From positions 4,539-34,444 of the forward strand of contig NW_014013383.1 in the NCBI RefSeq assembly GCF_000611645.1: a stretch of 29,906 bases of DNA, given 5' to 3'. This stretch comes from Monoraphidium neglectum (Eukaryota > Chlorophyta > Chlorophyceae > Sphaeropleales > Selenastraceae). The notes below the pieces were generated by a model that was not told where the DNA came from, ran no database searches, and worked only from the letters and a program-made list of their open reading frames with translations. The translations under genes and the position numbers were made by a program. The stretch's first letter is position 1. Every line of letters begins with the position of its first letter. Positions 1 through 10,128 of the stretch are shown piece after piece.

Positions 1-32
1 CCCCAGCCCCCCACGAGGCCCCGGCCCCTCAC

Positions 33-2593
33 CCAGAATGGGAAATGAGCCGGCGTCAAAGATGACGGGCTGCTCCTGGATCGTGACTGTCTGCGGCACC
101 GCCGTTCCAGGGACCTGCGGCGGCAGGAAGGCAGGGACGTGTTGCAACGCGCGGCGCGCGAGCCGGGCGCATGGTGTACGGCGGCCAAGGCAAACCAGGC
201 CGCGGCAAGCAACGAGGACACGCAGCACACGCAAGCCCGCGGCGTAATGTGTACATACACACGTGCACACGCGCGCGCACCTGCTGCAGCTGCAGGTCAG
301 CAAAAGCATCCGCAAAGTCCCCAAACGCCGCGCCGCCGCCGCCGCCGCCCGGCTGCTGCACCACCGCCGCCATGCCGCGCAGCAGCTCCTCCGTGAAGTC
401 CCCCTGCGGCTGGTATTGGATGATCTGGTTCTCGCTCGTCGCCGCGGGGCCCGCGACGGGCTCGTCCGACTCGTCGCCGCCGCTGCCGCCGGCGCCGCGG
501 GCGCGCCGCTTCTTGCGCGCGCCGCGGCCTGCGATATCACGCGCGCATGTGCCCGTCCATCGTACGGGGCGGGGCAGCACGCGGGGGTTATCCGCTGGTC
601 GCAGGGAGCATGATGCATGTCATGTGCGCAGGGGCGCGGATCGGGCAGGTCAAGGGGGGTAGCCCTCCAGATTTTCCAAGCAACATAGCAGGCTTGGAGG
701 CAGAGCTGCAGGCGTGGGGTGCGGGCGCGCACCTGCCGCGCGCCCCGGGCTGCTGCCTATCCGCTGCATCCCCGACTGCTGCGCCGCGGCCACCAGCTGC
801 TGCAGCACCGCGGGGTTGTGGGCGACGCGGCCCAGGAAGTTGATGATGGTGTTCTGCCGCGACTCGGTAGCATCAAGCCGCTGCTGCAGGTCGCGCATGC
901 GAGAGTCGGACGCCTGCAGGGGGGGCCGCAATTCGCGGGCAGGGGGGTTGCGGCTAGGGATCAGCAGGGCTACCCATTGCTGAGGGAGTTTGCTGCCACG
1001 CAAACCTACCGCCATGGGAGCCTGCCGCCCTCAGTTCACATCAGCCGCGCCAGTCCCGGCCGGCCTGCCGGCTGAGCCCGCCGCAGCCCGCCCGCACCCT
1101 GCTTCCCGCGCGGGCAGCGCGCCCCGCCCCAGCACAGCGCCTGTCGTGCGGCGCGGGACCGCAGCTGCCGCGCACCTGCTGCGCCTGCCTGAGCCGCACG
1201 AGCTCCAGCATGAGCACGTTCTTGTCGCGCTTCAACGAATCGATCTCATCCCCCAGCCCGCCATAGTGGCCCAGCTGGGGCACGGCGCGGCGCGGAGTGC
1301 GGGGTGTGGTGGGGGAAAGGGGGTTAGCGGAAGCTGGGAGGCTTGTCAAGGGCCAGGGACGGCCTTTCTTTCTAGGGGAAGGCGGTGCCCAACGTGAATG
1401 AGCGAATCGGCCTCAACTGCGCCAAGCTGAGCGATGCCGGCCCGTCACGAGTGGTGCTGAACGTCTGACAATCCCAGCACGGGGCTGCTTGCAGCAGTGC
1501 CCCGAAGCGCCTGTTGCTCTCAAGGCACCGTTCTACCGCGCCGACGCCGCACCCCTCCGCGCACCTCGATCGCCCCCTGCCCCGCCGGCACGTGCGCGCT
1601 GCTGCTGCCGCCGGCTGCGCCGCCGCCGCCGCCGCCGCCGGGGCCGGTGGGCTTGCGGCGGTGGATGTCCTTAAGCAGGTCCCGGCGGCCGCGGATGAAG
1701 TTATCATTGGCAAACTCCCACCGGTCAGGATCGACCTTTCGGAAGCCCTGGGATAGGTATTGAAAAGGGATAAAAACTCGCAACCAACATTCAAAGTTGC
1801 AGAGGCGAGGAGGGCGCGCCGATCAAGCACCTGAGCGATGCTGGTGGCAGGCGTTTAGATGCGACAGCAGATGGTCGTGAGGCGTCGCTCTGCCGCTTTT
1901 AGGTGGGGGAGAGGCAGGCAAGACGCGGTAGCTGCAGCCTGCAGGCGGTCGCAGCCTGTGGTGCTCACGTATGTGTTGAGCTGCCGCACGAAGCTAGAGA
2001 AGTTGTTGTGCTTGAAGTGGCGCGGCAGCAGGTCGCGTGAAAACTCAGGCGGCGTCCAAACAACGAAGCTGCAGGCGGGGAGCGGCGAGCGGCGCCGGGC
2101 AGCGGGGGTGTCGTCCGCTGCTGTGTAGGGCCAGCGCGAACGGAATCGAAGCATGGGGCTGCGGCACGCCCTGTATGCCTTGCGCAAAGCACGGATGGCG
2201 GGGCACCAAGGAAGATTGGCCTCGGCATGCAGGGCGCCCTGCTGTCCTGCGCGCACCTGGCGCCGTCGGGGCCCCACGACACGACGGGATCGGTCGAGGG
2301 GTCGTCCACCAAGTCATACCTGAGGAGCAGTGTAGCAGGCGCGCGGTCGCTGCTAGTGTTGCTACTGCTGCCGCCACAGCAGTGTCAATCAATACCTTGA
2401 TGAGCGCGTGCTTACCGCAAGGCGCGGCACCAAAGCGCCAGCGGGACAATAAGCATACGCGCATGCGCTTGCTGCTGCGACCCGCCGCAACGCGTGGCGG
2501 GCTCGCAAGGCGCCGCTCTCACGTCTTGGTGAGGAACGGGGGTGGCTGCTGAGCTCCTCCGCCACCTCCTTCGCTCTGATTACGTCGCGACAT
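33..2593 (-). CDS. HSF: Heat shock transcription factor, class A-like (3' end beyond window)
   Basis: Nuclear activator of heat-shock genes that trimerises and binds nGAAn repeats. Exons on the minus strand, 5' to 3': 2593-2523, 2319-2257, 2068-1969, 1747-1565, 1274-1176, 913-733, 528-281, 114-33; phases agree at every junction and a donor (GTGAGG) follows the last, so the gene continues past base 1. 342 codons are visible. Residues about 18-110 are the winged-helix DNA-binding domain, with PPFLTKTYDLVDDP, then the recognition region [20 protein letters not shown]. Residues about 140-215 form HR-A/B with [18 protein letters not shown] and, after an insert, [19 protein letters not shown]; this spacing is that of plant class A. 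A basic NLS-like KKRR lies at 238-241, followed by acidic and aromatic segments ([14 protein letters not shown]) that could be AHA activation motifs. The start ATG gives a short Gly-rich leader before the domain, as usual in the family. The intron after QLNTY is at the position conserved in plant HSFs; two further introns split the domain. Confidence 0.95.
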
Positions 2594-3047
2594 GCCGCGT
2601 GCACCGCGTCCACCCTCGCAGGAGGGACTGCCCTATCGTCCAAGCGCCCAAGCGCCCAGGCGGGCGTTGTGTCGATCCACTATCAGCACAAAGGTGCTAA
2701 AGCCGAAGAGCTGGCGCCTGTAGAGCCTTGTCAGTCAATCGAATTGATGTGAGGATGTGCTGCAGCTTTGGATGATGTTTGGGGATTCTCACTTATGAGA
2801 AGGTAAATTTGTGGCTCAAATCAAGCGAGGACGTGCGCATTCCACGCAAATGCAGATCACCCAAAGTCGCATAAATCAAGAGACCGCGCCTGCTGGACAC
2901 TCTGTCGCCATAGTGCGCGTTGATTTCGCGTTAAAAAGCGCAATTGAAGTCTGAAATGCGCTCACGAGCAGTTCATTGGCAAGTGTGCAACACCGGCTGG
3001 GAGAGCGGCACGATTGACCAGAAGCGGCAACGTGACCGAGTGGACAC

Positions 3048-3190
3048 GTGCATCCGCCTGGTGGACACCGCTCATAACTATAGTCGAACCTGACCCGCTC
3101 GCGCTCCTGCGTCCAGTAATCCACATACCACACGCCACTCGCTGCTATGGATGTTGAGGTGAGGTTATGGCCCGAGCACTGGTCTTGGGG
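3048..3190 (-). CDS. Possible orphan exon, unknown protein
   Basis: I do not recognise this. On the minus strand an acceptor-like TTTGCACAG precedes base 3190, and a donor-like GTGTCC follows base 3048. The frame between them reads as ordered protein, rich in aromatic and charged residues: ASGVWYVDYWTQERERVRFD, then a Cys-containing segment YERCPPGGC. The density of W, Y, D, E and R, unlike the Ala/Arg/Pro-rich shadow frames nearby, is the reason to list it. I could not find a convincing initiating exon or a following exon, and no TGTAA signal lies downstream. It could be part of a small secreted-protein gene, a decayed gene, or chance. Confidence 0.25.
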
Positions 3191-3821
3191 CTGTGCAAAC
3201 AATCCTCTTAGTCACCTCTGACCTGGAGCACTCAACGCAAAATTTGATGTTGAGCAGGTAACAACTCCTTTAATTTGATCAATTTATCAGCAATGATACC
3301 AGCGCTGCGCCAGATGCACTGCATAGAGGGAGACTTGTGTCAGTTGTTGTGCAGGTCGAGAGGCAGGCATGCCTTCCTGTTCCTTTCCACGCCCCTGGCC
3401 ACCTGCAGGGGACGTTGCTGAGAGGGAAAAAAGATACTGCAGTGACCAGTGCGGAACTTGCAACAAGGAGATCAAGCAGCTTGCAGTACAGCTTGATGTT
3501 TGGGTGCCGGCGAGGTTGCACTTTCAGGGTCCTTGGGGATGGCGCCGTTGGCATGGAAGACCACGGCGGCCCGATGGGCTGTGCAGGGCGACGCGGGTGA
3601 TACCAAAAGAAGCAGACTGACAGCATGCTCTCGCTCTGTCTCGGCCACCCATGTCTGGTCGCCACGAACTACCGCCCATGGGCACCTCACCTGGCCGCCT
3701 GCCCATGCAAAGGCGGTAACAGACTAAGAGATGTGCGCCGTGCACTGTGGTCTGCTCTCAGAAGGTGCATGCTGTGCAATTGATTTGCTCTCTGGGCTGG
3801 GGAAAACGCTGCGCACGTGGC

Positions 3822-3847
3822 AGATGGCGCAAGTGCTTGCGCCATCT
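3822..3847. repeat. Perfect inverted repeat, 12-bp arms, 2-base loop
   Basis: AGATGGCGCAAG and CTTGCGCCATCT flank TG. The arms pair perfectly and pairing stops abruptly on both sides. No gene model overlaps it. Confidence 0.8.
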
Positions 3848-4315
3848 TGCAGCAGCAATGGGCAGTGCGCAGTGCACCCAAGAGAGCACCATACCAGTAG
3901 CCAGCAAAACGAGCGATCGTGGCGCCTACCCGTTCGCTCAGCCGTGTGAACGTATCACTTCAAAATGACTGTTTATCGTATATAACCTTCGCCGTCGACG
4001 GCAGACACACCACTCCACAACATTGACCACCCCGCAGCCTCTGAATAGCCGCGCCAGACACACAGATCTTCTGTGAAAGCCTACAGATACCCTTGCTTGC
4101 CAACTTTGCTTCGTAAGCAAGCGCCCGGCAGCCGGACAACATGAGAGTAGCGGCCTGGACCCCGCGAGGATCGTACGGAGCGGTGCGCTGCCTGAACGGA
4201 GCTTCGAGGGAATCGTATGGTTCCTGATCGCCCCAAGTGGGAGGCCAGAGGGGCTTCGAACGGGCGCGCGGTGTTGCGGACCAACAACGGCTACCGCAGC
4301 ACCAGCGCTGCACCC

Positions 4316-5202
4316 ATGCTGCTTGGGGGACGGCACCTGCTGGCGTGCGAGACATGACCTGGGACACGCGCAAAGGCCATATGCTGCTCTATCCTTGCGC
4401 GTGATGGTTGACTGACCTTGATCGCTGTCGCTACCCCCCCCCCCACACACACACACACATACGCGGTCCAAACCCTGCCCCTGATGCGCTCAAAAACCAG
4501 GTTGCGCCAAGCAGGCAGGGGACTGCGCCAACTGGGCTACCACCTCGTAGCATCAGCAGCAGCGGCGGCGGCAGCAGCAGCGCCGGCGCCAGCAGCAGCC
4601 TCCCGCGGCCCCCGCGCAACACCGCCGCGCACGCGGCGCCCGTCCGCGCGCCCGCCGCCGCGCACAGCGAGCGCCGCGAGCGCACCCTCCGCAGCGGCGA
4701 CGTCACCGCGACCAGCAGCGCGCTCGCAACCTCTCTGAGCTACAAGATCCGGCCGGACGGCAAGGCGACGGTCGAGGGCGCCGGCTCCGCGGGGCCGGTG
4801 CGCGACTTCCTAGGCAAGCTGCAGCTGGCATGGCAAATCTTCTTCCCGGACAAGCCCCCGGAGCTGACCCCCAAGGACGGCGCAAAGCAGCGGCTGCGCA
4901 TGATCCTCGTCGCGGACCGCTGCGGCATGAGCCCCTCGGGGCTGGCGGAGATGAAGAAGAACATCCTGTCCGCGCTCGAGGAGTTTGTGGACATAGAGTC
5001 CGAGTCGCAGATTGACGTCAGCGTCAGCGTGGAGCCGGATGTCGGGACCATCTACTGCGTCGCCGTGCCCGTCAAGCGCGTCAAGCCCGAGGCGCAGATG
5101 GGCTTCGAGGACGAAGTCTCTGTCGACGGCATGCGGGTGGTCGAGTGGGACCCCCAGGATAAGGAGAGCGACCCATCGTCGCGCTTCCCGATGGGCTGCT
5201 GA
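4316..5202 (+). CDS. minE: Chloroplast division topological specificity factor MinE
   Basis: Plastid MinE positions the FtsZ ring by driving MinD off the membrane. The main exon, ending at the stop 5200-5202, matches the plant type closely: LQLAWQIFFPDKPP, then AKQRLRMILVADR, KKNILSALEEFVDIESESQ and VGTIYCVAVPVKRVKPE. In my model the MinE domain lies at about residues 115-202 of 238. It is preceded by a Ser/Ala/Arg-rich transit-peptide-like region and followed by a tail of about 36 residues that is absent from bacterial MinE. The main exon has no ATG upstream of the domain (the first in-frame ATG is the Met in RLRM), so a 5' exon is required. The best fit is ATG 4316-4344 (MLLGGRHLLA, donor GTGCGA) joined to an acceptor at 4514, exon 4515-5202, in phase. 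An alternative is an ATG near 4141 with donor GTGCGC joined to an acceptor at 4500. The function is certain; the exact start is not. Confidence 0.92.
4434..4460 (+). repeat. Poly-C plus (CA)n microsatellite in minE intron
   Basis: A run of about 11 C followed by about eight CA units, lying in the proposed first intron of minE. Read as codons it would give an implausible HTHTH peptide, which supports its being intronic. Confidence 0.85.
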
Positions 5203-5740
5203 TAAAAACTGCTGACCGTCGACAATTATACACGGGGGGCCCAGTCCGCCCCGCGGCGGGGCCGGCCGGCCCCCGTTCCCTGCCCTGCGCCCTGCTGCAG
5301 CGGCCCCGGCCCGCGCGCGCCCGAGGCGCGCGGGCCGCGTGGGCCGCCGCCGGGGCCCGGACCGTGATGCGTGGCAGAGGCCCCTTGGCCGCAAGCCTTG
5401 ACCAGTCCAGATCAGATATGACGGCGGCAAAGTCCTTGGTCCCCTTGCACCCTTTGGTGGTTGCATGGCGTGTGGGAAGCGAGCGTTCCTGGCCCGTGCT
5501 GCGAAGCCCGGTTGCCGTTTGTGCTGGCGACATTTGTTGGGGACGGCACGTCACCGGCTAAGCCCACAGTTGACCTGGCAGATGACACACGACAGAGCAT
5601 GACATAGGTGGTTGCTTACCCCTGACCTGCATTGCCTGCCTTCCTCGTCCCTCGTCCCTATCCCGGCACTGGGTTCCGTTTTTCTTGTACCGTTACCGTA
5701 TGGAGCATCACGCCTTCTCAACCTCAATTTCCTGGGCTGT

Positions 5741-5745
5741 TGTAA
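5741..5745 (+). terminator. Candidate TGTAA polyadenylation signal for minE
   Basis: TGTAA is the usual polyadenylation signal in volvocine and related green algae. This is the first plus-strand copy I find after the minE stop, implying a 3' UTR of about 550 bases. That length is plausible for algae, but a nearer non-canonical site cannot be excluded. Confidence 0.4.
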
Positions 5746-5849
5746 GACTATTCAAAGAAACAAACAATTCAGGTATCTCAGTCCCATGCGGCTTGAACAG
5801 GCCAGCCTTGGAGCCATCCCACTGTGGTGTGGACTGCTGCGGAATTGTC

Positions 5850-5868
5850 GCACCTGCGACGCAGGTGC
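5850..5868. repeat. Short perfect hairpin, 9-bp arms
   Basis: GCACCTGCG and CGCAGGTGC are separated by a single A. Outer bases (TGCGG near 5838 and CCGCA near 5868) could extend it as a bulged stem. Intergenic. Confidence 0.6.
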
Positions 5869-6066
5869 CGCAGTACCGCACGCATTATGACGCACGACGT
5901 GCCGACCTGCCCTGAAGCCTTTAGCGAGAACTTCAGCGTACTGGCGAATCTTAGCTCCTTGACGTAACAAGAGGGCAAATCTAGCTCGTTTTGAGATCAT
6001 CACGTGATCTAAAGCTCGTATCCTAGGCACTTTTGTTTGGGCTCACGAGTGCATGAGCAAAAAGCG

Positions 6067-6545
6067 ATGGCACAAGCACATTGGCGACTAGTGGTAGCAG
6101 CGGCCGCTGCAACTAGGCAGATGGCAGCACCCACTGCGGAAGCAGCAGCAGCAGCGGTGTGCACAGCGCCTGCAGCACTGGCAACCGAGGCTGAGGCAGC
6201 AGGCGGCTTGGAATCGTGTGCGCAGCACGACCGACGAACTCAGCGAGGAAAGCGCTTCTTAGGTGAGGTCACCAGTACTGCATGCGCAGCAACTCTCTTG
6301 CAGGCTGCTTCGCCCTGGCTGCAACATTGCTTGCAGAATCTTGCCGACGAGGAGATGGCCGTTTTTTGCAAGCAACCAATCGACTGCACCTGCACGCAGG
6401 CACCTACGGCCTCAGCCGGCAGCGGCCAAAGGGCGACGGCAAGCCGATCAAAATTCGCATCCCCAGGCCGCCGAGGCCATCGCCGCCGGCCCCGCCTGTC
6501 TGGTTTTTTGGTGGCGAACATGCACCGGAGCAGCTTGGCGCCTAG
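6067..6545 (+). CDS. Weak candidate: short secreted or targeted protein
   Basis: I do not recognise this. Two overlapping readings are possible. (a) A single exon, 6282-6545, encodes 87 residues starting MRSNSLAGCFALAATLLAES, which looks like a signal peptide, then an Arg-rich stretch ending FLQ and a basic, Pro-rich tail (RIPRPPRPSPPAPP) ending EHAPEQLGA. (b) An ATG at 6067 leads a 65-codon Ala-rich exon ending at 6262, joined across a 41-base intron (GTGAGG to CTCTTGCAG) to 6304-6545 in the same frame, giving 145 residues. The acceptor in (b) is excellent, but the intron is far shorter than the others in the window. A third open frame (6067-6735) runs through without splicing. No TGTAA follows. 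It may be non-coding. Confidence 0.28.
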
Positions 6546-6735
6546 GAGAGCGACGAATCACTTTTTTAGTGACAGCAGAGTGGATTTTCAACCTTTTTTC
6601 GACAGTGGCAAGTCATTCAGCGGTTGCGCTGCCGACGGACGCCCGAAAGGGCTGTGCCGCCACATGCATCAACCGACCATCTTTTACCCGCTGGCTTCGT
6701 CGGCTTTGAACGACAGCGCCTTACTCGCTTCGTGA

Positions 6736-7079
6736 CGCTTGTGTTTTGAATTCAACCAGCGTACGGCGTGATGCATTGACCAGCATCATGATGATACAAC
6801 TCTTTCAATTTCACAATTGGCGGTGATGCACGTAACATGGAGCCGATGACAAGGCAGGGGCAGGGCGGCAGATGACGCAGCCGCCAGACCTCACCCTCGA
6901 CCGCCGGTTCGAATCAGCAACATTGCGGACGCCCACCAGTGAAGAACAAAGGGCATTGCAAAGGCCCCTCGCCACGACATTAAGAAGCGAGCAGCACCAT
7001 GCCACAGGCCGTAGTCAACCCAGCCGATCAGTATGTGGGCCTGCCCACGCCAGCCAGCCGCGCTCGAATTCGCCGGGCC
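6736..7079. other. 3' flank of the CBM48 gene
   Basis: This presumably contains the minus-strand 3' UTR of the PTST-like gene. I find no TTACA (minus-strand TGTAA) here, so the cleavage site is undetermined. A B-box-like GGTTCGAATC at 6906-6915 was tested and does not form a tRNA. Confidence 0.4.
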
Positions 7080-9724
7080 TCACTCCACAGTGAGCACGTT
7101 GACCTCGTTCCCGCCACCATCCAGCTCCTTTGGCCAGTCCGCCGCCAGCCGCCACTCGCCGTCCACCTGGGAATAAAGGCGACCAGCAGACGGGGTGGGG
7201 GGGGCGGTCGAAACATGGCGGCGCGTCCCGCGCATCGCAACACGGCTTTGTTGAGAGACGCAATGAGAGGCGTCAGCGGGACTACGCGGGACGGCATGCT
7301 GAGGCACCAGAGGTTCAACATGACTGCGCCCTGGCTGCACCCACCTGTGCTGCATCAACCCCACCCGTACCAAACCCCTGTTGTCTCAGCCCCGTCTGTG
7401 TGGCCGCCACACCGCGCAAAGCACCCATGAAATGGGAATCCCGAGCCGCAGCCCTGCAGCATCCGTTATCCGCCGCCTCCACAGCCAGCGGTCATCGACC
7501 CCAAACACAACCGCCCACCAGCAGTTTGACGAGGTAGCGGCCGGGCCGCAGCAGCAGCGTGCCCTCGAACCGCGCGTAGACGCTGTCGCTGGTGACATCC
7601 TCCGCTGACAGCTCCTGGCCGCGCGTCCAGCCGTCAAAGTCCCCCATCAGCACCACCTGCAGCGCGGTGTGATGGGTTCTGGTGTTGGGTGCAGTGCTGT
7701 GGTACAGCACAAAGACGCCCTTTGTCCTATGTTTCGGTATCGCACACCAACCCCGCCACTGCTCCTGGTTGCAAGGCGGCCGTGACAGCACACGCGGAAC
7801 AAAACTATGATGCTTTCAGCCTTGCAATTCACAGTCAAAAAATTGTCCCGTAGGACATAGTGGCATGGTATGGGAGGGATGGTGGAGGATGCACGAATGG
7901 TTGCGCAAGGGGCCAACTCAGGGGCGAGGTTCAGATTCCAGATTGCAACCAGCCGGTTTAGGGCTGTACCACAGTGTTCCCAGCTGATTGCTGGCATACC
8001 AGCAAGCTCTTGGAGACCGAGCCAAAAAAAGTTGCACTTGAATGTGAGCTTGCAAGAGATTTCGATTTTCACATATGCATGCAAGTTATGGGGAACCAGA
8101 CCATCTCTGGGCTCAAGTCTGCATGCTGCACGCCTGAATGCGTGCCGCACCCACCTCGTTGGCGCAGCCCACCCACTCGACTGGCACGCGGCGCACCACC
8201 TTGGACCCGAACTGGTCCCGCTGCTGCAGCACGGCCTGCGTGCGCAGTATTGCGTGGCGAGGAGCTGATGGGTGCACAAAGCGATGCCACAGGGGAAAAT
8301 CCGAGCGCATGCGTGCGCATGCGTGCATACTGCCTGCCCAGGCAGGCGTGCGGCTGCTTGGCATTGTGCCTTGATGCCTTCCCCTTCAAGCCTGGAAGCT
8401 ACGGTGTATGCCACATGCATCCCACTGTCGGCAGATGCCTGATGCAGTCCCTCTGCTATATCAAATTGAGACTTGCCATCAAGCAGCCCCCAGAAAGCAG
8501 CTGCCCACCTCCTCCATTGCGGCTAGCCGCTGAGTCAGCTTCTCCACCTTGGTCACCGCAGCATCCGCGTCCACGCCAAACTGCACCGCCGCGGCGGCCG
8601 ACTGCGCGAGGCGCTTCGTGGTCCCAAACTCCATCGCAATCTTTTTAGGAGAGGTCAGAGGGAAACGGGTGGCGTCTGGTTTGTGGGTTGGCAGTTGGGC
8701 ACGCTCCCGCACTATCGTGCTTCTGCACCGCTAGATCTCTGTGCCCCCATGCCCCAGCCTTTCGGGGGCTGAGCCAGGCCTTCGCCCACCACCCACTACA
8801 TTGGCCGCCGCAGAAGCTTCAGAGCAGGCCCGCCGGCTGGCCGTGCGACCAACAAACAGAGGTGCGCAGGCGCGCCCCCGCCTTGGCGGTGTGCCTACAG
8901 CCGCCCGCCCCCACCTGTTTAAGCAGCTCGTGAGCCGCCATCAGGTCATCGTTGCAGCGGGACACCTCTGACAAGGCGGTGCAGGGGCGTTTTCAAGGCA
9001 TGAGGTGCGTGGGTGTGAGTTGAGAGGGGCCGACCTGCCGCTTGGCTTTGCGCCGGAGGCAACCCTGACGCAGGTTGGGGTGATGGACCGTGCAGGTACG
9101 GTCGGGCTCTCCCCAACGATTACCGACCACTCGGCTCGTCCACGCGCCGTAATTCGAGGCCGGAGAATCGGGCGTTGGGCAGGTGCATGCCCACATGCAG
9201 CCTGGCCGCCCGCCTGCTCGCCCACACGCCCTGCCCACCTACACGCGCGCCTGAGTCCTCCACGCGCGCACGCATGCGCACAAACACCCCCCCCACACAC
9301 ACACACACACACATGCACACACACACACACACGCACGAGCGCGTGAGCACGCTCGCACACACCCACACTCTCGTGCGCCGCCCCACCTTCCTGCAGCGCC
9401 ACCACGAACGCCTCCTGCGCCCCCATCTCCCGCGTGAGCTTATTGTGCACGCGCACCAACTGATCATACATGCGGGCGTCCACCAACCTCGGCGCCGTCC
9501 GCAGGTGCGCGTCCGCCGCGACCGCGGGCCGCTGCGCCAGCGCCTGGCTGGAGGCCGCCTGGAGCTCGCGCAGCTGCGCCATTCGCTGCTCTACCGCGCT
9601 CTGCGGCGGCGCGGAGGCCGCCGCGGGGGGACCAGCAGCGGCGACGGCCGCCTGGGCGCTGCCGCCGCTACTGCCGGCGACACCGCCACTGCTGGCGACG
9701 CCGCCGCTGCCGCCGCCGCTACTG

Positions 9725-9755
<31 letters not shown>

Positions 9756-10128
9756 TGCTGGTGCTGCTACTGCTGCTGCTGCTATTGCTACTGCTGCTGT
9801 TTGAATTGCTTCTGGTTGCGGCGGCGGCACTGGTACTGCTTGCCGCGGCTTTGCGCATGAGGACAGCCGCAGCTGCTGCGGCTGCAGCGACCCCGCCCGC
9901 TGCCTGGTCTACCTTGTGTGTGTCGCCGTCATGGCCCAGGGCCCCCGCGCCCTGGCCGGCTGATGCTGCTGCTGGCAGCGCCCGGGTGGGGGCGCTGCTG
10001 CTGGCGGCGGGTTTGCGGCTCCGCATTTTGGGTGCCCGCGGTGGCAGTTGCGGCGGGACATTGGGCTGACGAGCGGCTCCAGTGCTGGCGCCTGGCGCTT
10101 GCCTCAGCCCCCAGCCTCGGAGCATCAT
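7080..10128 (-). CDS. PTST: PTST2/PTST3-like plastid protein: coiled coil plus C-terminal CBM48
   Basis: In plants, PTST-type proteins bind glucan through CBM48 and help starch synthases initiate starch granules in the stroma. Minus-strand exons: 10128-9387, 8967-8915, 8640-8509, 8235-8155, 7656-7519, 7166-7080; 1233 bases, 410 residues, all phases agree. The start is the first of two ATGs, with an in-frame TGA four codons upstream. Residues 1 to about 50 are basic and transit-peptide-like. Residues about 90-160 are low-complexity Ala, Ser and Gly. Helical, coiled-coil-prone segments follow (MAQLRELQAA near 180; DQLVRVHNKLTREMGAQ; TKVEKLTQRLAAMEE near 300). CBM48 occupies about 320-410: VPVEWVGCANEVVLMGDFDG, GTLLLRPGRYLVKLL, VDGEWRLAADWP and a terminal NVLTVE, the layout of plant PTST2/PTST3. 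AMPK beta subunits share the fold but not the long coiled-coil front or the position at the very C terminus. Which PTST paralogue it corresponds to is undecided. Every donor I could read in this gene starts GTGGG. Confidence 0.87.
9294..9334 (+). repeat. (CA)n microsatellite in intron 1 of the CBM48 gene
   Basis: Two CA runs interrupted by CATG, preceded by a poly-C stretch. It reads as GT repeats on the coding (minus) strand, inside the intron 9386-8968. Confidence 0.9.

Larger units (their letters stand above)
2594..4315. other. Mostly non-coding stretch between HSF and minE
   Basis: The part next to 2593 must hold the HSF promoter and 5' UTR, and the part next to 4316 the minE promoter. 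Base composition is more balanced than in the surrounding exons. The only coding-like signal I see is one short block on the minus strand at 3048-3190, listed separately. Open frames elsewhere (for example 3279-3665 minus and 3337-3600 plus) show no recognisable domain and no consistent splice chain. A 12-bp perfect inverted repeat lies at 3822-3847. Confidence 0.5.
5203..6066. other. minE 3' UTR and intergenic region
   Basis: It begins with a very GC-rich block (about 5230-5360) with several self-complementary GGCCGG-type stretches. After about 5400 it becomes more AT-rich and resembles UTR or intergenic DNA. A perfect hairpin lies at 5850-5868 (GCACCTGCG, A, CGCAGGTGC). I see no supportable gene. 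Confidence 0.5.

Noticed and set aside
2786..2801. TTCTCA...TGAGAA inverted repeat upstream of HSF as a heat shock element
   Set aside because: The TTC and GAA half-sites are 13 bases apart and out of the 5-base phasing that heat shock elements need.
4408..4514. TTG-initiated N-terminal extension of MinE
   Set aside because: It begins with a non-ATG codon and translates a CA repeat. An intron with an upstream ATG exon explains the sequence better.
6037..6735. Unspliced 232-codon open frame
   Set aside because: It opens with a TTG, has no recognisable domain, and competes with a more signal-peptide-like frame in the same place. Kept only as part of the low-confidence entry.
6906..6915. tRNA B-box-like GGTTCGAATC
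   Set aside because: The bases around TTCGAAT do not form a 5-bp T stem, and no acceptor, D or anticodon arm can be drawn upstream.
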